Of a DNA stretch of 64,000 nucleotides, positions 1 through 10,127 are shown in pieces. The DNA comes from Clusia tigrina. Its lineage: Eukaryota; Arthropoda; Insecta; Diptera; Clusiidae. The DNA is taken from positions 106,996,542-107,060,541 of the forward strand of contig OV050032.1 of NCBI GenBank assembly GCA_920105625.2, in the 5' to 3' direction. The notes below the pieces were generated by a model. The model saw nothing but the letters and a program-made list of their open reading frames with translations. It did no database searches and was not told the origin of the DNA. The stretch's first letter is position 1; each line of letters opens with the position of its first letter. A program made the position numbers and the translations under genes.

Positions 1-3000
1 TGTAGGACGTACCGTAAAGAAGTTAGGGGCGTTTGAAGTTTTATCAGTGTTTGATTTGGGACTCTAGGGTAGCATAGCTTTGAGCGATAACTTAAATTTA
101 CAAGATGCTCGAGTACTTTATTGTTACAAAATTTCAAGGATTTATGACGCTCCAGTAAAAAGTTACAAGCATATGTATGTTGCAAACTTTCATAGGTGTA
201 GGACGTACCGTATAGAAGTTAGGGGCGTTAGAAGTTTTATCAGTGTTTGATTTGGGACTCTAGGGTAGCATAGCTTTGAGCGATAGCTTAAATTGACAAG
301 AGGCTCGGGTACTTCATTATTACAAAATTTCAAAGTTTTAGGACGCTCCAGTAAAAAGTTACAAGCATTTGTATGTTGCCAACTTTGATAGGTGTAGGAC
401 GTACCGTAAAGAAGTTAGGGCCAATTGAAGTTTTATCAGTGTTTGATTTGGGACTCTAGGGTAGCATAGCTTTGAGCGATAACTTAAATTGACAAGATGC
501 TCGAGTACTTTATTGTTACAAAATTTGAAGGTTTTATGACGCTCCAGTAAAAAGTTACAAGCATTTGTATGTTGCAGACTTTGATAGGTGTAGGACGTAC
601 CGTAAAGAAGTTAGGGGCGTTTGAAGTTTTATCAGTGTTTGATTTGGGACTCTAGGGTAGCATAGCTTTGAGCGATAGCTTAAATTGACAAGATGCTCGA
701 ATACTTTATTGTTATTGTTACAAAATTTCAAGGTCTTATGACGCTCCAGTAAAAAGTTACAAGCATTTGTATGTTGCAAACTTTGATAAGTGTAGGCCTT
801 ACCGTATAGAAGTTAGGGCCATTTGAAGTTTTATCAGTGTTTGATTTGGGACTCTAGGGTAGCATAGCTTTGAGCGATGGCTTAAATTGACAAGAGGCTC
901 GAGTACTTTATTGTTACAAAATTTCAAGGTTTTATGACGCTCCAGTAAAAAGTTACAAGCATTTGAATGTTGCCAACTTTGATAGGTGTAGGACGTACCG
1001 TATAGAAGTTAGGGGCGTTTGAAGTTTTATCAGTGTTTGATTTGGAACTCTAGGGTAGCATAGCTTTGAGCGATAGCTTAAATTGACAAGAGGCTCGAGT
1101 ACTTTATTGTTAGAAAATTTCAAGGTTTTATGACGCTCCAGTAAAATGTTACAAGCATTTGTATGTTGCAAACTTTGATAGGTGTAGGACGTACCGTATA
1201 GAATTTAGGGGCGTTTGAAGTATTATCAGTGTTTGATTTGCGAGTCAAGACTAGCATAGCTTTGAGTGATAGCTTAAATTGACAAGAGGCTCGAGTACTT
1301 TATTGTTACAAAATTTCAAGGTTTTATGACGCTCCAGTAAAAAGATACAAGCATTTGTATGTTGCAAACTTTGATAAGTGTAGGCCTTACCGTATAGAAG
1401 TTAGGGCCATTTGAAGTTTTATCAGTGTTTGATTTGGGACTCTAGGGTAGCATAGCTTTGAGCGATGGCTTAAATTGACAAGAGGCTCGAGTACTTTATT
1501 GTTACAAAATTTCAAGGTTTTATGACGCTCCAGTAAAAAGTTACAAGCATTTGAATTTTGCCAACTTTGATAGGTGTAGGACGTACCGTATAGAAGTTAG
1601 GGGCGTTAGAAGTTTTATCAGTGTTTGATTTGGGACTCTAGGGTAGCATAGCTTTGAGCGATAGCTTAAATTGACAAGAGGCTCGGGTACTTCATTATTA
1701 CAAAATTTCAAAGTTTTAGGACGCTCCAGTAAAAAGTTACAAGCATTTGTATGTTGCCAACTTTGATAGGTGTAGGACGTACCGTAAAGAAGTTAGGGCC
1801 AATTGAAGTTTTATCAGTGTTTGATTTGGGACTCAAGGGTAGCATAGCTTTGAGCGATAGCTTAAATTGACAAGAGGCTCGGGTACTTTATTGTTACAAA
1901 ATTTCAAGGTTTTATGACGCTCCAGTAAAAAGTTACAAACATTTGTATGTTGCAAACTTTGATAGGTGTAGGACGTACCGTAAAGAAGTTAGGGGCGTTT
2001 GAAGTTTTATCAGTGTTTGATTTGGGACTCTAGGGTAGCATAGCTTTGAGCGATAACTTAAATTTACAAGATGCTCGAGTACTTTATTGTTACAAAATTT
2101 CAAGGATTTATGACGCTCCAGTAAAAAGTTACAAGCATATGTATGTTGCAAACTTTGATAGGTGTAGGACGTACCGTAAAGAAGTTAGGGGCGTTTGAAG
2201 TTTTATCAGTGTTTGATTTGGGACTCAAGGGTAGCATAGCTTTGAGCGATGGCTTAAATTGACAAGAGGCTCTAGTACTTTATTGTTACAAAATTTCAAG
2301 GTTTTATGACGCTCCAGTAAAAAGTTACAAGCATTTGAATGTTGCAAACTTTGATAGGTGTAGGACGTACCGTATAGAAGGTAGGGGCGTTTGAAGTTTT
2401 ATCAGTGTTTGATTTGGGACTCTAGGGTAGCATAGCTTTGAGCGATAACTTAAATTGACAAGATGCTCGAGTACTTTATTGTTACAAAATTTGAAGGTTT
2501 TATGACGCTCCAGTAAAAAGTTACAAGCATTTGTATGTTGCAGACTTTGATAGGTGTAGGACGTACCGTAAAGAAGTTAGGGGCGTTCGAAGTTTTATCA
2601 GTGTTTGATTTGGGACTCTAGGGTAGCATAGCTTTGAGCGATAGCTTATATTGACAAGATGCTCGAGTACTTTATTGTTACAAAATTTCAAGGTTTTATG
2701 ACGCTCCAGTAAAAAGTTACAAGCATTTGTATGTTGCAAACTTTGATAGATGTAGGACGTACCGTATAGAAGTTAGGGGCGTTTGAAGTTTTATCAGTGT
2801 TTGATTTGGGACTCTAGGGTAGCATAGCTTTGAGCGATAGCTTAAATTGACAAGAGGCTCGGGTACTTCATTGTTACAAAATTTCAAGGTTTTAGGACGC
2901 TCCAGTAAAAAGTTACAAGCATTTGTATGTTGCAAATTTTGATAGGTGTAGGACGTACCGTATAGAAGTTAGGGGCGTTTGAAGTTTTATCAGTGTTTGA

Positions 3001-5895
3001 TTTGGGACTCTAGGGTAGCATAGTTTTGAGCGATAGCTTAAATTGACAAGAGGCTCGAGATCTTTATTGTTACAAAATTTCAAGGTTTTATGACGCTCCA
3101 GTAAAAAGTTACAAGCATTTGTATGTTGCAAACTTTGATAGGTGTAGGACGTAGCGTAAAGAAGTTAGGGGCGTTTGAAGTTTTATCAGTGTTTGATTTG
3201 GAACTCTAGGGTAGCATAGCTTTGAGCGATAGCTTAAATTGACAAGAGGCTCGAGTACTTTATTGTTAGAAAATTTCAAGGTTTTATGACGCTCCAGTAA
3301 AATGTTACAAGCATTTGTATGTTGCAAACTTTGATAGGTGTAGGACGTACCGTATAGAATTTAGGGGCGTTTGAAGTATTATCAGTGTTTAATTTGCGAG
3401 TCAAGACTAGCATAGCTTTGAGTGATAGCTTAAATTGACAAGAGGCTCGAGTACTTTATTGTTACAAAATTTCAAGGTTTTATGACGCTCCAGTAAAAAG
3501 ATACAAGCATTTGTATGTTGCAAACTTTGATAAGTGTAGGCCTTACCGTATAGAAGTTAGGGCCATTTGAAGTTTTATCAGTGTTTGATTTGGGACTCTA
3601 GGGTAGCATAGCTTTGAGCGATGGCTTAAATTGACAAGAGGCTCGAGTACTTTATTGTTACAAAATTTCAAGGTTTTATGACGCTCCAGTAAAAAGTTAC
3701 AAGCATTTGAATTTTGCCAACTTTGATAGGTGTAGGACGTACCGTATAGAAGTTAGGGGCGTTAGAAGTTTTATCAGTGTTTGATTTGGGACTCTAGGGT
3801 AGCATAGCTTTGAGCGATAGCTTAAATTGACAAGAGGCTCGGGTACTTCATTATTACAAAATTTCAAAGTTTTAGGACGCTCCAGTAAAAAGTTACAAGC
3901 ATTTGTATGTTGCCAACTTTGATAGGTGAAGGACGTACCGTAAAGAAGTTAGGCCCAATTGAAGTTTTATCAGTGTTTGATTTGGGACTCAAGGGTAGCA
4001 TAGCTTTGAGCGATAGCTTAAATTGACAAGAGGCTCGGGTACTTTATTGTTACAAAATTTCAAGGTTTTATGACGCTCCAGTAAAAAGTTACAAACATTT
4101 GTATGTTGCAAACTTTGATAGGTGTAGGACGTACCGTAAAGAAGTTAGGGGCGTTTGAAGTTTTATCAGTGTTTGATTTAGGACTCTAGGGTAGCATAGC
4201 TTTGAGCGATAACTTAAATTGACAAGATGCTCGAGTACTTTATTGTTACAAAATTTGAAGGTTTTATGACGCTCCAGTAAAAAGTTACAAGCATTTGTAT
4301 GTTGCAGACTTTGATAGGTGTAGGACGTACCGTAAAGAAGTTAGGGGCGTTTGAAGTTTTATCAGTGTTTGATTTGGGACTCTAGGGTAGCATAGCTTTG
4401 AGCGATAGCTTAAATTGACAAGATGCTCGAATACTTTATTGTTATTGTTACAAAATTTCAAGGTCTTATGACGCTCCAGTAAAAAGTTACAAGCATTTGT
4501 ATGTTGCAAACTTTGATAGGTGTAGGACGTACCGTAAAGAAGTTAGGGGCGTTTGAAGTTTTATCAGTGTTTGATTTGGGACTCAAGGGTAGCTTAGCTT
4601 GGAGCGATGGTTTAAATTGAAAAGAGGCTCGAGTACTTTATTGTTACAAAATTTCAAGGTTTTATGACGCTCCAGTAAAAAGTTACAAGCATTTGAATGT
4701 TGCCAACTTTGATAGGTGTAGGACGTACCGTATAGAAGTTAGGGGCGTTTGAAGTTTTATCAGTGTTTGATTTGGAACTCTAGGGTAGCATAGCTTTGAG
4801 CGATAGCTTAAATTGACAAGAGGCTCGAGTACTTTATTGTTAGAAAATTTCAAGGTTTTATGACGCTCCAGTAAAATGTTACAAGCATTTGTATGTTGCA
4901 AACTTTGATAGGTGTAGGACGTACCGTATAGAATTTAGGGGCGTTTGAAGTATTATCAGTGTTTGATTTGCGAGTCAAGACTAGCATAGCTTTGAGTGAT
5001 AGCTTAAATTGACAAGAGGCTCGAGTACTTTATTGTTACAAAATTTCAAGGTTTTATGACGCTCCAGTAAAAAGATACAAGCATTTGTATGTTGCAAACT
5101 TTGATAAGTGTAGGCCTTACCGTATAGAAGTTAGGGCCATTTGAAGTTTTATCAGTGTTTGATTTGGGACTCTAGGGTAGCATAGCTTTGAGCGATGGCT
5201 TAAATTGACAAGAGGCTCGAGTACTTTATTGTTACAAAATTTCAAGGTTTTATGACGCTCCAGTAAAAAGTTACAAGCATTTGAATTTTGCCAACTTTGA
5301 TAGGTGTAGGACGTACCGTATAGAAGTTAGGGGCGTTAGAAGTTTTATCAGTGTTTGATTTGGGACTCTAGGGTAGCATAGCTTTGAGTGATAGCTTAAA
5401 TTGACAAGAGGCTCGGGTACTTCATTATTACAAAATTTCAAAGTTTTAGGACGCTCCAGTAAAAAGTTACAAGCATTTGTATGTTGCCAACTTTGATAGG
5501 TGTAGGACGTACCGTAAAGAAGTTAGGGCCAATTGAAGTTTTATCAGTGTTTGATTTGGGACTCAAGGGTAGCATAGCTTTGAGCGATAGCTTAAATTGA
5601 CAAGAGGCTCGGGTACTTTATTGTTACAAAATTTCAAGGTTTTATGACGCTCCAGTAAAAAGTTACAAACATTTGTATGTTGCAAACTTTGATAGGTGTA
5701 GGACGTACCGTAAAGAAGTTAGGGGCGTTTGAAGTTTTATCAGTGTTTGATTTGGGACTCTAGGGTAGCATAGCTTTGAGCGATAACTTAAATTTACAAG
5801 ATGCTCGAGTACTTTATTGTTACAAAATTTCAAGGATTTATGACGCTCCAGTAAAAAGTTACAAGCATATGTATGTTGCAAACTTTGATAGGTGT
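1..5895. repeat. 196-bp satellite array, left arm (about 30 monomers)
   Basis: Head-to-tail copies of a monomer of about 196 bp. Each copy can be phased on the motif TGTAGGACGTACC, which recurs for example at 1, 197, 1183 and 3339. Monomers differ by scattered substitutions, with most positions shared. Two subtypes recur: one with ACTTTATTG, TTTCAAGG and TTTTATGACGC, the other with ACTTCATTG or ATTATTAC and TTTTAGGACGC. Length variants of 202 bp carry an extra TTATTG near 711 and 4441. The stretch around 400-2160 recurs 3730 bp downstream (19 monomers plus 6 bp), and the monomer at 1183 recurs at 3339 (11 monomers). No gene is supported here. The function is unknown; centromeric or pericentromeric location is inferred only from the array structure. 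Confidence 0.97.
5892..5895. repeat. Target-site duplication GTGT, left copy
   Basis: GTGT directly precedes the LTR that starts at 5896 and is repeated at 11807-11810 directly after the second LTR. An uninterrupted monomer reads GATAGGTGTAGGACG at this point. Removing the element and one GTGT restores that sequence exactly. A 4-bp duplication fits Gypsy-type integrases. Confidence 0.93.
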
Positions 5896-5994
5896 TGTAA
5901 CGACTCTTTTCTATAGCTGGGGTAAAACTCAGCGGCTCCAGGGGTCGTATACAGAAAAATATAAAATCCTGTGTGTTAAATTAATTTCAACGTA

Positions 5995-6000
5995 TTTATT
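5995..6000 (-). terminator. Putative polyadenylation signal AATAAA in the 3' LTR
   Basis: The plus strand reads TTTATT, which is AATAAA in the element's sense. It lies about 780 nt downstream of the TATA box and 100 nt before the LTR end, a plausible place for the R/U5 boundary. The identical copy in the 5' LTR is at 10228-10233. A hexamer can occur by chance, so the call rests mainly on position. Confidence 0.5.
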
Positions 6001-6152
6001 TAGTGTATTGATTATGGATTCTTGTTAGTCCTTGCTCAAAACAATACTACTTCCTTAACTCTATACAAATCAACTTGCTTAGTGTATAAATAACTTATTC
6101 AATGTGTACTTGTTTTTACGTCTCTACGTCCCGGTAAGTGTGTGTCTCTGTG

Positions 6153-6690
6153 ACTCAGTGGGAGAACGATTAAAAACCAGAAGCTCTCACTGAGTTCCTA
6201 TGGTCTCTGTACGGCGTATGACTTAGTGGGAAAACGATTAAAAACCAGAGGTTCCCTCTAAGTCCCTAAGTCTCGGTGGCGTATGTGTCTCAGTGATTCA
6301 GTGGGAGAACGATTAAAAACCAGAGGCTCTCACTGAATCCCTGTAGTCTCTGTCTGTGTATGGCTTAGCAAGAAAACGATTAAAAACCAGAGGTTCTTGC
6401 TAAGCTTCCTAAGTCTCGGTTGCGTATGTGTCTCAGTGATTCAGTGGGAGAACGATTAAAAACCAGAGGCTCTCACTGAATCCCTGTAGTCTCTGTCTGT
6501 ATATGACTTAGCAAGAAAACGATTAAAAACCAGAGGTTCTTGCTAAGCTTCCTAAGTCTCGGTTGCGTATGTGTCTCAGTGATTCAGTGGGAGAACGATT
6601 AAAAACCAGAGGCTCTCACTGAATCCCTGTAGTCTCTGTCTGTGTATGACTTAGCAAGAAAACGATTAAAAACCAGAGGTTCTTGCTAAG
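6153..6690. repeat. Array of eight stem-loops with invariant loop, 3' LTR copy
   Basis: Eight inverted repeats lie at about 6153-6195, 6220-6264, 6295-6339, 6363-6405, 6438-6482, 6507-6547, 6581-6625 and 6650-6690. All share the plus-strand loop core AACGATTAAAAACCAGA. Stems are of two main kinds that mostly alternate: CAGTGGGAG/CTCTCACTG in 1, 3, 5 and 7, and CTTAGCAAGAA/TTCTTGCTAAG in 4, 6 and 8 (perfect). Number 2 is intermediate, with one T-T mismatch. The last six form about three copies of a 143-bp dimer. Arms change together: ACTCAG/CTGAGT in hairpin 1 becomes ATTCAG/CTGAAT in hairpin 3. The CAGTGGGAG stems have one G-T pair, which would be a wobble in plus-strand RNA and a C-A mismatch in the element's own sense RNA. 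Confidence 0.9.
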
Positions 6691-6778
6691 CTTTTTATGT
6701 TCGTATGGTACTTTGTAGAGCTGTTGCTAGTCAGGATGCTGGTGTCCGAAGAAGAGACCTACTGCCTGGGCTACGTGG

Positions 6779-6786
6779 TTTATATA
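6779..6786 (-). promoter_or_regulatory. TATA box, 3' LTR copy
   Basis: The element-sense strand reads CTATATAAACC. This is the copy of the promoter motif described for the 5' LTR at 11012-11019. In this LTR it would drive transcription outward through 5896 into the left satellite arm. Confidence 0.55.
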
Positions 6787-6867
6787 GTCCCAGGTCGCAG
6801 CGGCTGACACATGTTGTTGTTCGCAGGCCACCGTTGTGTGATTTTACTTCCGTTGGCCAGTAGTCGA

Positions 6868-6900
6868 TTGTTGTTGTTGTGGCAGGCTTGTTGTTGTTGC
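6868..6900. repeat. Short TTG microsatellite in the LTR
   Basis: Two runs of TTG (6868-6880 and 6888-6900) are separated by GGCAGGC. They read as CAA in element sense and lie just upstream of the TATA box, in U3. The same runs recur at 11101-11133 in the other LTR. No function is inferred. Confidence 0.8.
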
Positions 6901-7575
6901 AGTCAGGCTTGTTGGTGTTGCCGTCTTTTGCCCTTGGGCCACCTTCAACTTCTGGCGGTCAGCCACCTCACTCCAACGGTCCCTGGTTAGCCTGCAGTAT
7001 TGTTGCCTGCCAGCAGCGCTGTCCGGAATCCTATAGTGTTGTTGTTGTTAAATATTTAATTTAACTGCCAACCAGCATTTCCCTCTTGTGCTTTGTACTT
7101 GCCGGCCGTTGGCGTGGTGGTGGTTCTGTCGTTGTCCGTCTTGTGCTTCGCTCTCGTTTCTTCGTGTTGTTGGTGTAAGATTTCCGAGCGAGCGCACTCG
7201 GCGAATTCCACCGCTGAGTTCGTGCACTCACCTTCTCTTGTCCGGCATGTATTTGTTGTATTCCTCGTCGCTGTGTTTTTCCTCGCTCTTTGCAAGCATA
7301 GCGCTGATTGGCAAGATCGTTGGCTGTGCGTGAGGTTGCTTTTGTTGTAATCCTAGTTATTATTCCAACTGGTCTAATATGCTGCTACTGATCTGCGCTC
7401 CTACCACGGCCGCGCTAATTGGTTACAATGCTTGTAGTTTTTTCGTTAAATTTCTAATGTAGTTGCTTCGGTTCGGGTATTTTATCGTGATGTGTGTGTG
7501 TATATAGTTTCGTGGCGACTCTGTCATTTGTAGTGTGGGCCAAAATTTCCCACAGAAGATTTTGGTTCTTACACG

Positions 7576-7588
7576 CCCTCCCCACTTT
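7576..7588 (-). other. Polypurine tract (plus-strand primer site)
   Basis: In element sense this reads AAAGTGGGGAGGG and ends two bases before the 3' LTR. In LTR retroelements such a tract resists RNase H and primes second-strand DNA synthesis. A single T interrupts the purine run. The tract overlaps the stop codon of the Gag-protease ORF, so coding sequence runs to the very end of the internal region. Confidence 0.85.
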
Positions 7589-9908
7589 ACCGACGATGAA
7601 AAATGATGACAGCGTCACGGTTGAGGGTCACTCTGTATGCGTCTCGCCTAAATCGTATTCGCCCTCGTGTCCGTTTTTGCTGAGCCCCTTTGGCTATTTG
7701 CAAAACTTCAGCTACCAAGTTCTGTGGCAGATCACCTCCTTTTGGTCCTTGTAGCTCTTCTATGTTTTGGAATGTGAATAAGGTGCCTGTGTTTGTCGTA
7801 TGTTTCTCTGTTGACTGCCTCTGTTGTTTAATGCTGTTGGGTTGGTGGCTATTGAAGTCACGTTTATTCCTCTTGTCATCGCTTCTGCTGTGTTTGGTGC
7901 ACTTGATTGCACGGTGGTTGTCCCTTGGTCTGCCACGTTGTCTACGTGGTATGTTTTGGTTGTTTCGCACTGGTTCTGACTTTGCGAAGTGATTAGGAGA
8001 TACCCTGATTGCTCTGATTGTATTTTGACTTAGCTGTGCCAGCTCCTCGCGTTTGGTTGCGCCTGCGTCCTTTTTCCGAGGCCCATATGCTGATTCATGT
8101 GTGGTCCTTCTATATATGCTTTTGTGGGATTCGCTGTGGGATTTCGCTGGGCATAGTCCGTGGCAGGTGAATTCGTTCGTATGAGTCATCTTTGTTCTTG
8201 GTGTTGTGTGTTTGCGAATTCGTTGGTTCTCTGTGTATTCTCTGTTGTGTCTCTTTATCTGAGCATTTTTGTCGCTGGCGTGCCTCTTGGAAGTCGTTGA
8301 ATGGATTTGTGTGGCATTCTCAACACGAATTGTCGTGCACATTGCAATATCTCGGGGTTGCACGCAATTGTTTTGAGGTCCCAATGTGATCTCCTGTTCA
8401 CCACACTTCACTGTCATTCCTAGGCTTGCCATGAAGTCTAGTCCAAGGAGTAGCTCATTAATGGAATCAGGCATGATAAGTAGCTCTTGCTCGCATGTCT
8501 GCTCTCCAAGCCTTACAGTTGCCGTCAATGTCCCACTGACTCTCCTAGCACTTCCGTCTGCCATACGTGCTCTGGTATTGGATTTTCCAAATTTGCTGGT
8601 GGAAGAGCGTAGCTTTCGTGCTAGCTCTCTGCTCACAAAACTGTGAGTTGCCCCTGTGTCCAGTGTTGCTGTGACAGTTTCTGTGCCAATCGAAACGGTG
8701 GCGCAGATTCGTTGTCCGTCACAGTGCAATAAGTTTTCCAATGGGGAAGTCTGCTGTCTCTCCTTTGTGGCATGCTGTGTTTCTGTCGTCGGTAGCTCTC
8801 GATCGGTTGGTGCTCTTAGTTTGCAGCACTCTATAGTCCTCACATCCCTTTGACCACACTCCCAACAGAACAGGATCTGTGCGTTGCGACATATGCGTGC
8901 TATATGACCATTTTGGCCACAACGCCAGCAGGCTGTTCTTGGTTCTATGGGTGTCTCTCTGCTCTCTACCGTCACCTGACAGTTTCTCACCTCTCGTGGT
9001 GGACCTTGCTCTCTTCGCCGTTGTATGGGTGGCGCTGGTAGTTGTTCGCCTTCTCTCCGTATGCTCTCCAAGTCTGCAGCCATTTCTATCAGCTCTGCTA
9101 GCGATGTGAAATCTCTGCGGCGAACATATAGCTGGTATTCTGGCAGGCTGTTCTGGAAAATACGCTCCAGTTTCTGTTCTTCGGAATAGTCCAAGTGCCG
9201 CATTAGATTCTGCAATTCAACTACAAACTGCTTGAACCCTTCTCTGGGTCTCTGGTGACGCTGGCGGATCTGGTCTTCGAGTTTCTCCATGTATCGTGCT
9301 GGCAAGAAGAATTTTAGAAAGTCTCTCCTATATGTACGCCAATCCCGCCACGCTCGATTGTTGTTTCTGAACCACATGAGTGCTCGTTCTCTCAAGAGTT
9401 CAGGCATAGTACGCGGAAGGAAATCTTTGTTTATTTCGTACACATCTGCCAATTCCTCGACTCGCTCTATAAACGCTAGCGGGTCACGCCCTCCGTCAAA
9501 GTTAAGGGACCACTTCCTCACCTGGTCAATCACAACGGCGTACTGTACAATCCCGTTGTGCTGTTGATTCATTGTTGCAGGTGACACGGAGCGATGATGT
9601 AGTGTTCTCCGTACCCCTGAGTTCTCTGCCGTTAGTGTTGCACCTGTGTATGCCTCTGGCCTGTCCACTTCCAGCGTTTCGCGGGTAACTATGGACACAG
9701 CCGGCCTTGGGGATGTGCTCTTAACGTACTTGGATTGTAGCTTCTGCAATTGGTATTTCTGATCCTGAGTCAGCTCTGTTTCAGTGAAGAAGTCGGAAAG
9801 ACGTTTACGGACTTCATCCACGGTACCTGTAGCCTCTACACCGAATTCATCAGCAAAGATCACCAGCTCATCCTTGCGTAACAAGTACACCCAGCTTGTT
9901 TTCACCAT
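7587..9908 (-). CDS. Gag-protease polyprotein of a Gypsy-like LTR retrotransposon
   Basis: A 773-aa ORF fills almost the whole internal region, and its ATG is the first in-frame start seen after the leader. Residues 1-45 form a short helical N-terminal segment with LRKDELVIFADEFGV, as seen in insect retroelement Gag proteins. Residues about 120-290 resemble a Retrotrans_gag capsid domain (RDPLAFIERVEEL, ALMWFRNN, WRTYRRDFLKFF). A CCHC zinc knuckle sits at C327-C330-H335-C340. A second one at C348-C351-C361 has valine 356 where histidine is expected. An aspartic protease follows, with the catalytic triplet DTGA at 417-420 and the C-terminal LLLGLDF at 487. Residues about 520-715 are basic and hydrophilic with no domain I recognise, and the last 55 residues form a more ordered tail. 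Gag would package the RNA and the protease would cut the polyprotein. RT, RNase H and integrase are missing, and the ORF is otherwise unbroken. Confidence 0.92.
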   Translation of the reverse strand: MVKTSWVYLLRKDELVIFADEFGVEATGTVDEVRKRLSDFFTETELTQDQKYQLQKLQSKYVKSTSPRPAVSIVTRETLEVDRPEAYTGATLTAENSGVRRTLHHRSVSPATMNQQHNGIVQYAVVIDQVRKWSLNFDGGRDPLAFIERVEELADVYEINKDFLPRTMPELLRERALMWFRNNNRAWRDWRTYRRDFLKFFLPARYMEKLEDQIRQRHQRPREGFKQFVVELQNLMRHLDYSEEQKLERIFQNSLPEYQLYVRRRDFTSLAELIEMAADLESIRREGEQLPAPPIQRRREQGPPREVRNCQVTVESRETPIEPRTACWRCGQNGHIARICRNAQILFCWECGQRDVRTIECCKLRAPTDRELPTTETQHATKERQQTSPLENLLHCDGQRICATVSIGTETVTATLDTGATHSFVSRELARKLRSSTSKFGKSNTRARMADGSARRVSGTLTATVRLGEQTCEQELLIMPDSINELLLGLDFMASLGMTVKCGEQEITLGPQNNCVQPRDIAMCTTIRVENATQIHSTTSKRHASDKNAQIKRHNREYTENQRIRKHTTPRTKMTHTNEFTCHGLCPAKSHSESHKSIYRRTTHESAYGPRKKDAGATKREELAQLSQNTIRAIRVSPNHFAKSEPVRNNQNIPRRQRGRPRDNHRAIKCTKHSRSDDKRNKRDFNSHQPNSIKQQRQSTEKHTTNTGTLFTFQNIEELQGPKGGDLPQNLVAEVLQIAKGAQQKRTRGRIRFRRDAYRVTLNRDAVIIFHRR

Positions 9909-10109
9909 CCTGTGAAAGTCTTAGGTGACGATGAAGACAATCTGTGTGTGTATTATAAGCTGGCGCTTATTCGGCTGTATTATGCGTGACTGCGTAGACG
10001 TAGCTTTCTCTTTGCCCTGGTAAATTCTCTCACGAGCTGAGCTTCCTTGCGATTTAGTCTTTTTCTTTTTCAAAGTCTGACGCGCTGATTTAGTTTTCTT
10101 TTACTCAGA
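9909..10109 (-). other. 5' leader between primer site and gag start
   Basis: About 200 nt lie between the primer binding site and the Gag start codon in element sense. They hold no ORF of note, and purine-rich stretches occur around 10050-10100. Packaging signals normally lie in this region, but I recognise no specific motif. Confidence 0.6.
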
Positions 10110-10127
10110 GTCCCTGCTCGGGCGCCA
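10110..10127 (-). other. Primer binding site, tRNA-Lys(UUU) type
   Basis: In element sense the 18 nt read TGGCGCCCGAGCAGGGAC, one base after the 5' LTR. This is complementary to the CCA-tailed 3' end of tRNA-Lys(UUU), with one difference (G for A at position 11) from the site known in lentiviruses. First-strand cDNA would be primed here. The tRNA match is from memory of the family sequence, not from a search. Confidence 0.88.

Larger units (their letters stand above)
5896..7573 (-). repeat. 3' LTR (in element orientation)
   Basis: This 1678-bp LTR is the downstream copy for the minus-strand element and adjoins the polypurine tract. It starts TGTAACGACT on the plus strand and ends GGTTCTTACA, so both edges carry the canonical TG..CA. 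Read along the element (right to left) it holds a putative U3 from 7573 to about 6760, a TATA box at 6779-6786, an array of eight stem-loops at 6153-6690 and an AATAAA signal at 5995-6000. Short plus-strand ORFs inside it (6879-7350) show no domain, recur in the other LTR, and are not called as genes. Confidence 0.95.

Noticed and set aside
1..196. A CENP-B box within the satellite monomer
   Set aside because: I found no sequence close to the TTCG....A..CGGG core on either strand of the consensus.
6879..7350. Plus-strand ORFs of 61-92 codons within the LTR and opposite gag
   Set aside because: They are short and low-complexity, rich in L, V, C and S, and lie antisense to the element. Identical copies exist only because the LTR is duplicated.
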